Shown: one piece after another, positions 35,326 to 43,915 of the stretch
How the letters are laid out: each line of letters starts with the position of its first letter
Position numbering within the stretch: position 1 is the stretch's first letter
NCBI RefSeq assembly: GCF_018343615.1
Contig: NZ_JAGYPI010000008.1
Coordinates: 1-43,997 of the forward strand
Direction of reading: 5' to 3'
Source: Bacillus sp. FJAT-49736
Lineage (GTDB): Bacteria; Bacillota; Bacilli; Bacillales; Bacillaceae_C
Length of the DNA: 43,997 nucleotides
Notes under the pieces: model-generated
The model's input: only the letters and a program-made list of their open reading frames with translations
What the model was told of the DNA's origin: nothing
Databases searched by the model: none
Position numbers and translations under genes: made by a program

Positions 35326-35799
35326 ATGTTTCGGAGGATTATACAATTTGGCGTCCCCTCTATTTTTCTTTTCTTTTCCACGGCTGTCGCATGGTATGAA
35401 GGCAGTGAACTTATTGACATTCCATGGGAATGGAAATATTCCACCCCTTTTACACAATTATTGTATGGGCAAGTAAATAACCCATGTGACATTTCACAGC
35501 TGGATTACTTTATTTACGCTGCTAAATTCCACCCCACTTTCCCTATTATGATGGTGCTAAGCAGTTTATTTTTGCTTACTCTAATTGGGTACTATAGCTT
35601 AAAACAACAGAAAAAATTGTTTACATATTTTCTATCCATTTTAGGTGGAGGGTTATTTTTATTTAGTTATTTTACTTTTCATTCTCCAACAGTCGGTGGT
35701 CATTTACTGTTTCTTCTTTTTTTCATATATGGTTTGCTATGTATTACAACTGCCCTCATTCTTCATTTACAAATTTCAAACCAAATTATGATAAAGTAG
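35326..35799 (+). CDS. Small membrane protein, DUF4306-like
   Basis: This membrane protein of 157 residues has four hydrophobic segments, at about 5-24, 72-90, 98-118 and 125-148. The first loop, AWYEGSELIDIPWEWKYSTPF, resembles the B. subtilis YjdJ/DUF4306 family of unknown function; I am fairly but not fully sure of that assignment. GGAGG precedes the ATG at good spacing. It has its own upstream region and converges on the next membrane protein across a two-way hairpin. Confidence 0.75.
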   Translation: MFRRIIQFGVPSIFLFFSTAVAWYEGSELIDIPWEWKYSTPFTQLLYGQVNNPCDISQLDYFIYAAKFHPTFPIMMVLSSLFLLTLIGYYSLKQQKKLFTYFLSILGGGLFLFSYFTFHSPTVGGHLLFLLFFIYGLLCITTALILHLQISNQIMIK

Positions 35800-35906
35800 C
35801 CCTTCAAAATAATAGAATATCGATTGATACAAAAGAAAAAGCTTTACTACAGCACTTCCTAAATAGAGGCTAGATGAATATTGCAGTGACTGCTGGCAAA
35901 AAGCAG

Positions 35907-35936
35907 AAAACAGCCGATCGTTTAATCGCCTGTTTT
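35907..35936. terminator. Two-way terminator between convergent membrane-protein genes
   Basis: AAAACAG and GAT pair with ATC and CTGTTTT around a short loop. A T run follows on the plus strand and A residues precede it. Confidence 0.65.
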
Positions 35937-35985
35937 TAGTAATTGAAGTAGTTAATTGTCTCTTTTACTTTTTTTAAAAGGTTAT

Positions 35986-36423
35986 TTAACCTTTTTTCAC
36001 CCTACTTCCAAGGATAATAAATATTGATGATAACAGTGCTAAATATACTCCATAACGTATTTGAGACAACTGATCAATCATTGAATGGGTTAATGTTTTT
36101 CCAATATGCATACCAGAAACAGTATGGTAAGTGATGGCAATAAGAAATAAAATAATGGTCAAAATTGCTGTTGCTAAACGAATTCTCGAAGAATTTTTTG
36201 TTCTAAGTTCTTGAATTAAAACGATAATACAAAGTATTGGAATAACAATAAGTACAAGACCTACTATTGGAGATAACAAAAAAGTCATCGCAAGTGTATA
36301 GTCAAATCCTGTAAGTGGTATATCTGAAATCCCCTGTAATCTGCCTGACCAAGGTAGAAAGAATGATGCAAGCAATGTAACAACAAACAAGTTTCTAAAT
36401 TTGAACATCCTCTGTATATCCAT
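35986..36423 (-). CDS. Small membrane protein, unknown
   Basis: I do not recognise this protein of 145 residues. It has four hydrophobic segments: about 11-25 (NLFVVTLLASFFLPW), 44-70, 82-105 and 122-142. The start FxxPWSG-like region followed by LTGFDYT is reminiscent of small Bacillus membrane proteins without known roles. A purine-rich AAAGGAGG lies just before the ATG, so it is probably expressed. It stands alone on the minus strand, upstream-adjacent to nothing related. Confidence 0.65.
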   Translation of the reverse strand: MDIQRMFKFRNLFVVTLLASFFLPWSGRLQGISDIPLTGFDYTLAMTFLLSPIVGLVLIVIPILCIIVLIQELRTKNSSRIRLATAILTIILFLIAITYHTVSGMHIGKTLTHSMIDQLSQIRYGVYLALLSSIFIILGSRVKKG

Positions 36424-36604
36424 GAAATTCCCTCCTTTTTATACTAATTATTTAGATTTCGCATAATATTTAGACGTTTTTAGCGATTAATACGTTTCAT
36501 TCTTGTTCGGTGCATTTTTCAGTAATACACATACGATATATGACTATGCTTTATGAAATGGGTTATGTAGGTTGGAGGTGGGGTCAATTTAGCACCATTT
36601 ATTA

Positions 36605-37552
36605 TTAAGGATGAGACACAATCAAAATCAATTTCCCTTCAAACTGAAACTCTCCAATCCCTGCCGGCAGTAAAAGGTGGTCTCCTTTTCGTACAGGATA
36701 TGTTACACCACCCACAATGACAGTGCCTTCTCCATCGATTGCACTAATTAATTGAAAAGGCTGACTCTGGATAAATAATGCTTCCCCTTGAATTTCCCAT
36801 TTATAAACAGTAAAATACTTTTCTTTTACAAAACAAGTAATGATTGCACCTGGCACCATTGTTGTTTTCAAATATAACTCTCCATCAGAATGTGGAACAG
36901 TTGAAACATCCAAAGCCTTCTTCCAATGCAGCTCTCTCTTATTCCCATTCCCATCTGTACGGTCATAATCATATACACGATAGGTTGTATCTGAACTCTG
37001 CTGGGTTTCCAACACAAGTGTGCCTTCACATAAAGCGTGTATCGTCCCGCTCGGTACATAGAAAAAATCACCTGGTTTGATCGGAATACGGCGGAGCAAT
37101 TGATTCCACTCCCCATTTTCCAGCATCGTAACTAGTTCCTCCTTTGAATTGGCATTATGCCCATAAACAAGCTCTGAGCCTTCTTTGCAATCAATAATAT
37201 ACCAGCACTCTGTTTTGCCGAGGTCACCGTTTTCGTATTTTTCAGCATATTCATCATTCGGATGAACCTGCACAGATAAATGACTTTTCGCATCCAGAAT
37301 CTTTGTCAGCAAAGGAAATACCTTTGATGGATGGCCTCCGAATAATTCGCGATTCTCCTCCCATAGCTGAATAAGAGATTTGCCCGCAAACAACCCATTT
37401 TTTACAATAGAAGATCCATTCGGATGCGCCGATATCGCCCAGCATTCCCCTGTTTGGTCAGAGGGAATCTTATAACCAAATTGCTCCTTGAGAGCTGTTC
37501 CACCCCAAATTCGCTCCTGAAAAACACCCTCTAGAAATAGTGGTTGTATCAT
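36605..37552 (-). CDS. manA: Mannose-6-phosphate isomerase, class I
   Basis: This zinc enzyme interconverts mannose 6-phosphate and fructose 6-phosphate. It has 315 residues, the short Bacillus form (ManA/GmuF/Pmi). The zinc ligands are seen at Gln95 and His97 (SVQVHPND), Glu115 (KTECWYI) and His172 (GTIHALCEG), and the catalytic Arg192 is in TYRVYDYDR. GGAGGGG lies before the ATG. It follows the GmuE-like kinase by 23 bp, the same pair order as gmuE-gmuF in the B. subtilis glucomannan operon. This indicates that mannose-containing oligosaccharides are among the sugars handled. Confidence 0.95.
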   Translation of the reverse strand: MIQPLFLEGVFQERIWGGTALKEQFGYKIPSDQTGECWAISAHPNGSSIVKNGLFAGKSLIQLWEENRELFGGHPSKVFPLLTKILDAKSHLSVQVHPNDEYAEKYENGDLGKTECWYIIDCKEGSELVYGHNANSKEELVTMLENGEWNQLLRRIPIKPGDFFYVPSGTIHALCEGTLVLETQQSSDTTYRVYDYDRTDGNGNKRELHWKKALDVSTVPHSDGELYLKTTMVPGAIITCFVKEKYFTVYKWEIQGEALFIQSQPFQLISAIDGEGTVIVGGVTYPVRKGDHLLLPAGIGEFQFEGKLILIVSHP

Positions 37553-37575
37553 ATGATTGTCCCCTCCACTTTTCC

Positions 37576-38436
37576 TTATTGCTCCATTTTTCCGGCTAAA
37601 ATAAGAGCCCCGATAATTCCGGCATTATCCCCTAACTCCGGTGGGACAATGTATTCTGTAAGTGGTGGAATGTACACATATTTATTGATTAGTGCAGCTA
37701 TTTTTTCATGAATGAAAGGAAATAATTGCGATTGCTTCATCACACCTCCGCCTAAAATAATTCTTTCAGGCGAAAGGATTAATATATATTGCATTAATGC
37801 TTGTGCAATATAATATGCTGCCAGCTCCCATACCTTGTCATCTTCCGCAAGCTCTATTCCCTTTTTCCCCCAGCGTTCCTCTATTGCTGGACCTGCGGTT
37901 AATCCTTCAAAGCAATCCTTATGATACGGGCATTTCCCTATGTATTGGTCCTCCTTATGTCTTCTTAATAATATATGACCCATTTCAGGATGAGAAAGTC
38001 CTTGCAGAATCTTTCCATTTACCACTGCCCCAGCGCCTATCCCCGTTCCTACAGTGATATACAAACAGCTCTCCAATCCTCTTGCAGCTCCCAATGTTGC
38101 CTCTCCCAACGCAGCAACATTAACATCTGTATTGAAGGCAATTGGAATGTTAAAATGCTGCTTCAAAGCATGCAAAAAAGGATAGTTGGCCCAGGATACT
38201 TTGGGGGTGGTTGTAATATAGCCATATGTATTGCTTTTTACATTGATGTCAATTGGTCCAAACGAGCCTACCCCTATTGCTTTTATATCTTCCTTTTGAA
38301 AAAACTCCACGACCTGCTGGATTGTTTCATCAGGAGTAAGAGTTGTAAGCTCGATCCTTTCTATTATTCTTCCATCCTCTTCTCCAATCGCACAAACAAA
38401 TTTTGTACCTCCCGCTTCTATTCCTCCGTAATACAT
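37576..38436 (-). CDS. gmuE: ROK-family fructokinase, GmuE-like
   Basis: This ATP-dependent sugar kinase of about 286 residues phosphorylates fructose or mannose in the cytosol. The ATP site is GGIEAGGTKF, the catalytic base is Asp104 (FNTDVNVAALGE), and the ROK zinc site is complete: His154 in EMGHILLRRH plus Cys169, His172 and Cys175 in GKCPYHKDCFEGL. The sequence closely matches my memory of B. subtilis GmuE. A GTG at 38445 is in frame, but GGAG lies 8 nt from the ATG at 38436, which I use. It is followed directly by manA, with which it forms a mannose/fructose entry unit. Confidence 0.92.
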   Translation of the reverse strand: MYYGGIEAGGTKFVCAIGEEDGRIIERIELTTLTPDETIQQVVEFFQKEDIKAIGVGSFGPIDINVKSNTYGYITTTPKVSWANYPFLHALKQHFNIPIAFNTDVNVAALGEATLGAARGLESCLYITVGTGIGAGAVVNGKILQGLSHPEMGHILLRRHKEDQYIGKCPYHKDCFEGLTAGPAIEERWGKKGIELAEDDKVWELAAYYIAQALMQYILILSPERIILGGGVMKQSQLFPFIHEKIAALINKYVYIPPLTEYIVPPELGDNAGIIGALILAGKMEQ

Positions 38437-38548
38437 CCCCAACACTCCTTTAGTAATGTTGACTTGTCTATATATCCTGGCTTCTTTTCACGATTATTTT
38501 GATGCAGTAAAAGGTCTATTTGTAGAAATCACTATAGGATGAGCAGTA

Positions 38549-39427
38549 CTAAAGATTCCATTTAAGCTTAAAGTTGTATACCGCACCTATTAGGTTGGCA
38601 TCATTTTTAAACTGACTGATGCTTATTTCTGGTACAAAAGGTGCGATTTTTACCTGCTTAACAATCTCTTCCAAATGCTTCATTAACTCTGGAAGCAAAT
38701 CTTCTTTACTGGAGACACCTCCGCCAATAATAATTTTTTCTGGATCAAAGCTGTATTGTAAATTAAAAATTCCCTGTGCCAAATAATGATAGAAGGTATC
38801 GACCTCCTCTTGTGCAATTGGGTCGCCTTGTTCAGCCAAATCAAATACGTCTTTCCCGCTCAGCGCGTCTTCAGGCAAATTTTTGCGCTTCGCTACCCTT
38901 TTTGCCATACTAACAGCGGTCCCTAAATCGCTAAATGTATGCGTGTCGGTTAAAAGCATGTACCCAAATTCTCCACCAAATAAGTGCTTACCATGCCATA
39001 TCTTCCCGTCCACTATAATGGCACCGCCAATACCAGACCCGATGACTACAAAGAGTACATTTCGTAGTCCTTTGGCGGCTCCTTTCCATATTTCTGCCAA
39101 ACCAGCACAATTCGCATCATTTTCAATAGAAACAGGGCATTGAAATAACTCTTTCAGTTCGGTAAATATCGGAAAATGGTGGATATACGGTACTGCACTT
39201 GCTCCTTCAATAATCCCTTTTTCCTGATTTACAGCCCCCGGCGCACTAATCGCTACACCTTCAATCGTTCTACCTGTTCCAAGTCTGTCTTTTAATGCCG
39301 TAAGCGCTATCTTCATTTCTTCCCAGCTACCTGGAGTCTTAATAGAACCCTTTCCACTGAGGACCTCATCCTGCCAAAGCCCATACTTGATAGACGTTCC
39401 CCCAATATCTAATACTATAAGTGCCAT
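38549..39427 (-). CDS. ROK-family kinase, BglK-like (beta-glucoside/glucose kinase)
   Basis: This is a second ROK kinase, 292 residues. The ATP motif is LDIGGTSIKYG and the catalytic Asp104 is in ENDANCAGLAE. In place of the zinc-binding EhGH motif it has GGEFGYM (151-157), and no Cys-His-Cys cluster follows, so it is a zinc-free ROK protein like BglK beta-glucoside kinases rather than a glucokinase or GmuE type. Its likely role is to phosphorylate glucose or beta-glucosides released from unphosphorylated disaccharides. No helix-turn-helix precedes it, so it is not a repressor. It lies 112 bp before the GmuE-like gene. Confidence 0.88.
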   Translation of the reverse strand: MALIVLDIGGTSIKYGLWQDEVLSGKGSIKTPGSWEEMKIALTALKDRLGTGRTIEGVAISAPGAVNQEKGIIEGASAVPYIHHFPIFTELKELFQCPVSIENDANCAGLAEIWKGAAKGLRNVLFVVIGSGIGGAIIVDGKIWHGKHLFGGEFGYMLLTDTHTFSDLGTAVSMAKRVAKRKNLPEDALSGKDVFDLAEQGDPIAQEEVDTFYHYLAQGIFNLQYSFDPEKIIIGGGVSSKEDLLPELMKHLEEIVKQVKIAPFVPEISISQFKNDANLIGAVYNFKLKWNL

Positions 39428-39611
39428 TTTCCATCCCCACTCTATTATTCTATTTTTCTAATATATTCGGTGATATCCCTACTAAAAATCAAAAATAACC
39501 ATTTGATAATCATAATATGGTGAATTTTATCAAAATTCTGTTTAAAAGTATTGTACCATAGCTTAGAAAAATTCATTCGGTTTCATTTGATGTACTAATT
39601 TGCGATTAATA

Positions 39612-39681
39612 GCACGAAATCCGTTTCAATTGGCACGAATCCCCTGCAAAATGGCCCGATACTAATTCAAAATTGCCCGAT
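39612..39681. repeat. Four GCACGAA/GCCCGAT motifs at exact 21-bp spacing
   Basis: In the licH-ROK gap, GCACGAA, GCACGAA, GCCCGAT and GCCCGAT start at 39612, 39633, 39654 and 39675. Each step is exactly 21 bp, with varied AT-rich sequence between, just as in the cluster at 12895-12966. Confidence 0.8.
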
Positions 39682-39705
39682 TTAAGTCAGAAGTCCTACA
39701 AAAAT

Positions 39706-39725
39706 AGCCCCTATTAATAGGGGCT
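39706..39725 (-). terminator. Terminator after licH
   Basis: A perfect 20-bp palindrome with arms AGCCCCTATT and AATAGGGGCT; on the minus strand ATTTTTG follows. It lies 7 bp past the licH stop. Confidence 0.85.
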
Positions 39726-39732
39726 GCCATTA

Positions 39733-41052
39733 CTATTTCGCCACTTCAGGAATACTCCACCCAGGTAGATGCTCCTTATGCGCCTCCAGCATCTCATCTA
39801 AAATCACCTTTGCTTTTGTGTCTGATGGAACGAGGGGATTGATGGTCATCGCAAGCAGCGCCTTGTGATAATCCTTCGTTACAGCGGCCTCAGAGGCTAC
39901 TCGTTCAAAGGATTTAATTTGCTGTACTAGACCCCTCACCGGAACCGGCAAATCGCCAATGGCAATTGGTTTTGGTCCATCCTTTGTAATAACACAATTA
40001 ATCTCAACCGCAGAGTCCTCTGGAATACTGGCTATTGCTCCAAGATTCATCGTATTAACCGGTTGGATATCTTTGCGGTCATTATAAATGGAATCGATTA
40101 GGCTGCAGGCTGCATCACTGTAATAAGCACCGCCACGCTTTTCCAATTGTGGTGGCTTAATAGACAGGTTCGGATCCTTATATAATTCAAAAAGGTCTTC
40201 CTCTAGCTTTTGTACGACCTCTGCGCGGGTTCCCGCCGTTTTAGCTGCCTCAAGCTCTTCCAACAGCATCTTTTCTGTCTGGTAATAATAGCGGTGATAT
40301 GGACATGGAAGCACTTTTAATGCTTTTATAAAATCGGGATCCCAACCTAGATTTGCGATATTTTTCATTGTGAGACTGCCATCTGGAGAGGATAGCTTGT
40401 CAATGACTTCCTCTAGAATTGAAACTCCATCTAAATACACATCCAGGCCATAAACCATATGATTTAGCCCAGCAAAATCAACCGCTATCCTGTCTGCAGA
40501 GACACCTAATATCTTTGCTATTCCCATCCGGATACCGATGGGAACATTGCAAAGTCCGACAATTTTCCTCCAGTTGGAATGACGATAAACCGCCTCGGTC
40601 ACCATTCCCGCCGGATTAGTGAAATTAATCAGCCAAGCATTTGGACAAAGCTCTTCCATATCACGAATAATATCTAATATTACCGGTATGGTCCGCAAGC
40701 CTTTAAATAAACCACCGGGACCATTCGTCTCCTGCCCAATCACCCCATGCTTTAATGGGATACTTTCATCCTTTGCCCGCGCAGCTAATCCTCCAACGCG
40801 AAATTGGGTAGTCACAAAGTCGGCATCCTTTAATGCCTTGCGGCGATCCGTTGTCAAATAGATGTCCATTGGCACATTCGCCTTTTGCACCATTCTTTTT
40901 GCCAAAGCTCCGACTGTGTTCAGCTTCTCTTCTCCTTCTGGTATGTCAACCAGCCAAAGCTCTGAAACTGGCAGGCTCTCATATCTTTTTATAAATCCCT
41001 CAATTAATTCCGGTGTATAGCTTGATCCACCGCCAATGGTTACGATTTTCAT
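39733..41052 (-). CDS. licH: 6-phospho-beta-glucosidase, GH4
   Basis: This NAD+- and metal-dependent glycosidase of family GH4 hydrolyses 6-phospho-beta-glucosides such as cellobiose 6-phosphate. It has about 439 residues. The NAD-binding start is [13 protein letters not shown]; the metal-binding Cys168 is in GLCNVP and His198 in GLNHMV; the substrate Asn146 is in NFTNPAG. The sequence is very close to B. subtilis LicH. TTG at 41058 is in frame, but AAAGGA lies 9 nt before the ATG at 41052. It follows the ChbG-like gene by 38 bp. In chb operons the same enzyme type (ChbF) acts after ChbG on deacetylated chitobiose phosphate. Confidence 0.95.
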   Translation of the reverse strand: MKIVTIGGGSSYTPELIEGFIKRYESLPVSELWLVDIPEGEEKLNTVGALAKRMVQKANVPMDIYLTTDRRKALKDADFVTTQFRVGGLAARAKDESIPLKHGVIGQETNGPGGLFKGLRTIPVILDIIRDMEELCPNAWLINFTNPAGMVTEAVYRHSNWRKIVGLCNVPIGIRMGIAKILGVSADRIAVDFAGLNHMVYGLDVYLDGVSILEEVIDKLSSPDGSLTMKNIANLGWDPDFIKALKVLPCPYHRYYYQTEKMLLEELEAAKTAGTRAEVVQKLEEDLFELYKDPNLSIKPPQLEKRGGAYYSDAACSLIDSIYNDRKDIQPVNTMNLGAIASIPEDSAVEINCVITKDGPKPIAIGDLPVPVRGLVQQIKSFERVASEAAVTKDYHKALLAMTINPLVPSDTKAKVILDEMLEAHKEHLPGWSIPEVAK

Positions 41053-41090
41053 GATCAAACATCCTTTCTAATCAGATTTATGTAGTGCTT

Positions 41091-41798
41091 TCATAACAAG
41101 ACTATTCCCTCTGGCAGAACCGTATTCGTCAAAATATCCAGTTCTTTGATTCTTTCAACATTGTAGGAGGATCCACTCATTACTTCCGCATCTAAATAAG
41201 CAGGATGACACATTACCTCTACAGATTTTCCATCCAAGTTTCTATTTAGTAGTTGCAAAAAGAAATCCTTCGTTGCTGTTTCTCCATAAAAGTCATGCAC
41301 AAATTCATCCGTGTAGGAGGGGATACCTGCAAATTCATCGAGGACGGATTTTCGAACGGAAAGTCCATAACGTTCAGCCAGTTTTTGCACTACCGGATAA
41401 AATTCCTTTATTCCATGTGTATGATGGTGACTATCAAAATGAGTTGGTGTCAATCCAGATGCCAAAAAACGTTCTATTTGCGCTGTCCACTCACGCTCCA
41501 ATTCATCAAGATCTATATCCTTTTCCAATTGTAAAACGGATAACCTTTTAAAATTCCCCTTTTCATCTACTAAACTAGGAACATCGGACAGAAGCGGTTT
41601 ACCACATGTAAGCACTAAATGAATCCCAACTGGAAGATCAGCATTCTCTTTCGCAAGCTCTATGGCATGGTCGGTGCCAGCCATATTCATCATCATCGTG
41701 GTAGAATTTACAATACCGTATTTAAATGCGTCGACTATGCCATGATTTACCCCCTTGGAATAGCCAAAATCATCTGCATTTACTATTAATCGGATCAT
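41091..41798 (-). CDS. chbG: ChbG/YdjC-family carbohydrate deacetylase
   Basis: This deacetylase has 235 residues, and in E. coli ChbG removes one N-acetyl group from chitobiose (6-phosphate). Metal-binding and catalytic motifs are clear: the Asp-Asp in VNADDFGYSKG near the N-terminus and the histidines in HFDSHHHTHG (about 120-129), plus MCHPAY near the C-terminus. GGGGG precedes the ATG at about 11 nt. It lies between EIIC and licH, behind an internal hairpin. Its presence argues that chitobiose or another N-acetylated disaccharide is among the transported sugars, though YdjC proteins in other contexts act on different substrates. Confidence 0.9.
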   Translation of the reverse strand: MIRLIVNADDFGYSKGVNHGIVDAFKYGIVNSTTMMMNMAGTDHAIELAKENADLPVGIHLVLTCGKPLLSDVPSLVDEKGNFKRLSVLQLEKDIDLDELEREWTAQIERFLASGLTPTHFDSHHHTHGIKEFYPVVQKLAERYGLSVRKSVLDEFAGIPSYTDEFVHDFYGETATKDFFLQLLNRNLDGKSVEVMCHPAYLDAEVMSGSSYNVERIKELDILTNTVLPEGIVLL

Positions 41799-41824
41799 CT
41801 GTATAGAAACCCCCTTTTAGAAAA

Positions 41825-41858
41825 GGAACAAGTATGATCCAAAAACCATACTTGTTCC
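41825..41858 (-). terminator. Internal terminator-like hairpin between EIIC and chbG
   Basis: Perfect 12-bp arms GGAACAAGTATG and CATACTTGTTCC enclose a 10-nt loop; on the minus strand CTTTTCTAAAA follows. It lies inside the cluster, so it probably reduces transcription of chbG and licH relative to EIIC. Confidence 0.8.
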
Positions 41859-41885
41859 ACACGTCTTATACAATTCATGAAGGTA

Positions 41886-43196
41886 TCAAGAGCCTTGCTC
41901 CATTTTATAATTTTGCTTATCCCATGCTTTAAAGAACGGGAAGTAAATCAGAAATGCAATCACCAAATTCACGATTTGGAGGAGAGCACCAGCAATTTTT
42001 CCGCCAGTAGCCAGATATCCCCCAATGATTGGAATCATCGTCCAAGGAACGGCTACTCCCGCTGGTTTTGGAACAATTCCTGTACTCATTGCTACATATG
42101 TGACAATAACCATCACAATTGGAGTAAGGATAAATGGAATTAACAGCAGCGGATTCAATACAATCGGCGCTCCAAACACAACAGGCTCATTGATATTAAA
42201 GATACCTGGTCCGATGGCAAGCCTGCCCAGCTGCTTGGACTGCTGACTCTTGGAGAAAAAGAGCATCGCAAGTACAAATCCAAGAGTAGTACCAGAGCCG
42301 CCAAGATACACAAATATATCAAAGAACTGTGAAGTAATGACATTTGGCAGTTCTTGATGAGCCTCAAATGCGATACGATTTTGATCCATGGCTGTAAGCC
42401 AAATAGGACTCATGACACCGCCGACTATAGCTGCACCATGCAACCCGCATGACCAAAGGAGCTGGATAAATATAACCGCAATAATACCTCCGATGAGGCT
42501 TCCCCCGAGAACTCCGAGCGGCTTTTGTAAAAGTTCACCGACAATATTATGCAAGCTTTCAAAGGATGTCTGTTCAATAAGAAGTCTGGCTAGCCAGACA
42601 ACTAGAAAGACGAAAAAGCCAGGTATTAATGCAACAAAAGATTTACTTACTGCTGGTGGAACTCCATCCGGCATTTTAATAATGATATTCTTTTTAATGA
42701 CAAATCGATAAATCTCTGTCGATACCATCGCAATAATCATAGCAACAAATAAGCCTTTACTTCCTAATAAAGCTGTAGGAACCCCACCGGAAACCTCGAT
42801 TGCTTTTTTCATGCCTTCTCCCTGGAACATAAAGCTATAAGGAGTAGCTAGCAAAAATGCCGCAACGGAAATGGCACCCGCTGATAGTGCATCGACTTTA
42901 TATTTTTCAGCGAGCCGATACGCAATACCAAATGCAGCTATCAGAGCCATAATATCGAAGGAGGCACCAACCGGATACGATAATTTTGTTCTCCATGCAT
43001 CTCCAAAGGTCCTAGCCATAAACTCCGGATAACCAGTAATCGGCAGGTTCCCCAAAATCAGAAACAGCGAGCCGATGATGATGAGCGGCATTGTGAGAAT
43101 AATACCGTCCCGCAATGCTTGCAAATGCCGCTGCCCTGCTATTTTTGCCGCGACAGGCATCACCTTATTTTCTAAAATGTCATTTACCTTACTCAT
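41886..43196 (-). CDS. PTS EIIC, lactose/cellobiose family (GmuC/CelB-like)
   Basis: This is the membrane permease of a PTS for beta-linked disaccharides, 436 residues with about 10 hydrophobic segments. The N-terminal MPVAAKIAGQRHLQALRDGIILTMPL region, the WSCGLHGAA segment and FNINEPVVFGAPIVLNP are hallmarks of the family; the last forms part of the sugar site. The sequence resembles GmuC (oligo-beta-mannoside) and cellobiose EIIC; chitobiose is also possible. I start at the ATG at 43196, behind AAAGGGGGAG; a longer ORF to 43307 has no ribosome binding site. EIIB lies 371 bp upstream, and no EIIA is seen in the window. Confidence 0.93.
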   Translation of the reverse strand: MSKVNDILENKVMPVAAKIAGQRHLQALRDGIILTMPLIIIGSLFLILGNLPITGYPEFMARTFGDAWRTKLSYPVGASFDIMALIAAFGIAYRLAEKYKVDALSAGAISVAAFLLATPYSFMFQGEGMKKAIEVSGGVPTALLGSKGLFVAMIIAMVSTEIYRFVIKKNIIIKMPDGVPPAVSKSFVALIPGFFVFLVVWLARLLIEQTSFESLHNIVGELLQKPLGVLGGSLIGGIIAVIFIQLLWSCGLHGAAIVGGVMSPIWLTAMDQNRIAFEAHQELPNVITSQFFDIFVYLGGSGTTLGFVLAMLFFSKSQQSKQLGRLAIGPGIFNINEPVVFGAPIVLNPLLLIPFILTPIVMVIVTYVAMSTGIVPKPAGVAVPWTMIPIIGGYLATGGKIAGALLQIVNLVIAFLIYFPFFKAWDKQNYKMEQGS

Positions 43197-43406
43197 TATT
43201 TCTCCCCCTTTGTTTAAAAGGCACACCAATTTTTTTAATTCTTGGGATGAAACAATTTCGATGGAAGGCTTAAATAGAAAAATGTAAGGATAATAGCAAC
43301 CATCCAACCTTATTCTTTTTTAAGTTTTTGTCTGAACCACCACCCATCCAAATCAATTTAGGCGGATTTCACCTATTTTGTTAAAATCCAAAAGCGGATT
43401 TCAACT
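43197..43406. other. Spacer between EIIC and dispersed repeat
   Basis: AT-rich DNA with a degenerate GGCGGATTTCAC / AGCGGATTTCAAC near-duplicate at about 43361-43403 (spacing about 32 bp). No ORF or terminator is evident. Confidence 0.4.
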
Positions 43407-43518
43407 TGTTGCTTTTCGTACATTGTTCTCCATCCTAATATAGATTCGGCTTTGGTGCATCTTTTCTTAAAATGAATAAAGGTTTGTTATAAGGTTTTCT
43501 TCACCAAAAGCCACAAGT
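43407..43518 (-). repeat. Dispersed intergenic repeat, copy B
   Basis: Inverted relative of 16285-16415. The core 43425-43470 matches copy A at 41 of 46 positions without gaps, and a second block (AAGGTTTTCTTCACCAAAAGC, about 43491-43511) matches the left block of copy A. Copy B is sense relative to EIIB and EIIC and lies inside their intercistronic gap. Confidence 0.8.
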
Positions 43519-43567
43519 CTAGGAATAGAGTCTCGATTTATGATAAGAGATAACTCTCTTTTCACCC

Positions 43568-43867
43568 TTAGAGCAGCTTTAATGCCCTTTCAAGAACTGC
43601 TTTTCCATTCATCGTCCCATATTCACGCATATCAATGACTTCAACGGGAATATCCTTCCTAACAATCGATTCCACTTGCTTCTTTTGATAGCGTACTTGT
43701 GGTCCCAAGAGAACGATATCTACCTGATCTGCAACCGTTCCGCATTCTGATACCGGAAGAGCAAATATCTCAATTTCCTCACCGATATCCTTGGCATGAT
43801 CCAGCATTTTGTTTACTAATAGACTCGTAGACATTCCTGCAGCACATACTAATAAAATTTTTTTCAT
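43568..43867 (-). CDS. PTS EIIB, lactose/cellobiose family
   Basis: This cytosolic phosphotransfer subunit has 99 residues, the normal length. The phosphorylated Cys8 sits in the family motif ILLVCAAGMSTSLLV, and the later VLLGPQVRYQKKQV is typical of GmuB/CelA/LicB. It receives phosphate from EIIA and passes it to the sugar during EIIC transport. A TTG at 43873 is in frame, but GGAGG lies 7 nt before the ATG at 43867. A cre-like box is about 33 bp upstream. It is the first gene of the cluster inside the window; EIIA could be further upstream or elsewhere. Confidence 0.94.
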   Translation of the reverse strand: MKKILLVCAAGMSTSLLVNKMLDHAKDIGEEIEIFALPVSECGTVADQVDIVLLGPQVRYQKKQVESIVRKDIPVEVIDMREYGTMNGKAVLERALKLL

Positions 43868-43899
43868 GATCAATCCTCCAATTCAAATAAAAAGTGTGT

Positions 43900-43915
43900 G
43901 GGTAAGCGCTTTCAT
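43900..43915 (-). promoter_or_regulatory. cre-like box of PTS cluster
   Basis: On the minus strand ATGAAAGCGCTTACCC matches the CcpA consensus at 14 of 16 positions. It lies about 33 bp before the EIIB start. A TATAAT-like element is just upstream (near 43928), without a clear -35. Confidence 0.6.

Noticed and set aside
35269-35457. 62-codon minus-strand ORF opposite the DUF4306-like gene
   Set aside because: It overlaps a better-supported gene on the other strand and lacks a ribosome binding site.
38549-39427. ROK transcriptional repressor (NagC/XylR type)
   Set aside because: The protein is only kinase-length and begins directly with the ATP-binding motif; there is no N-terminal helix-turn-helix.
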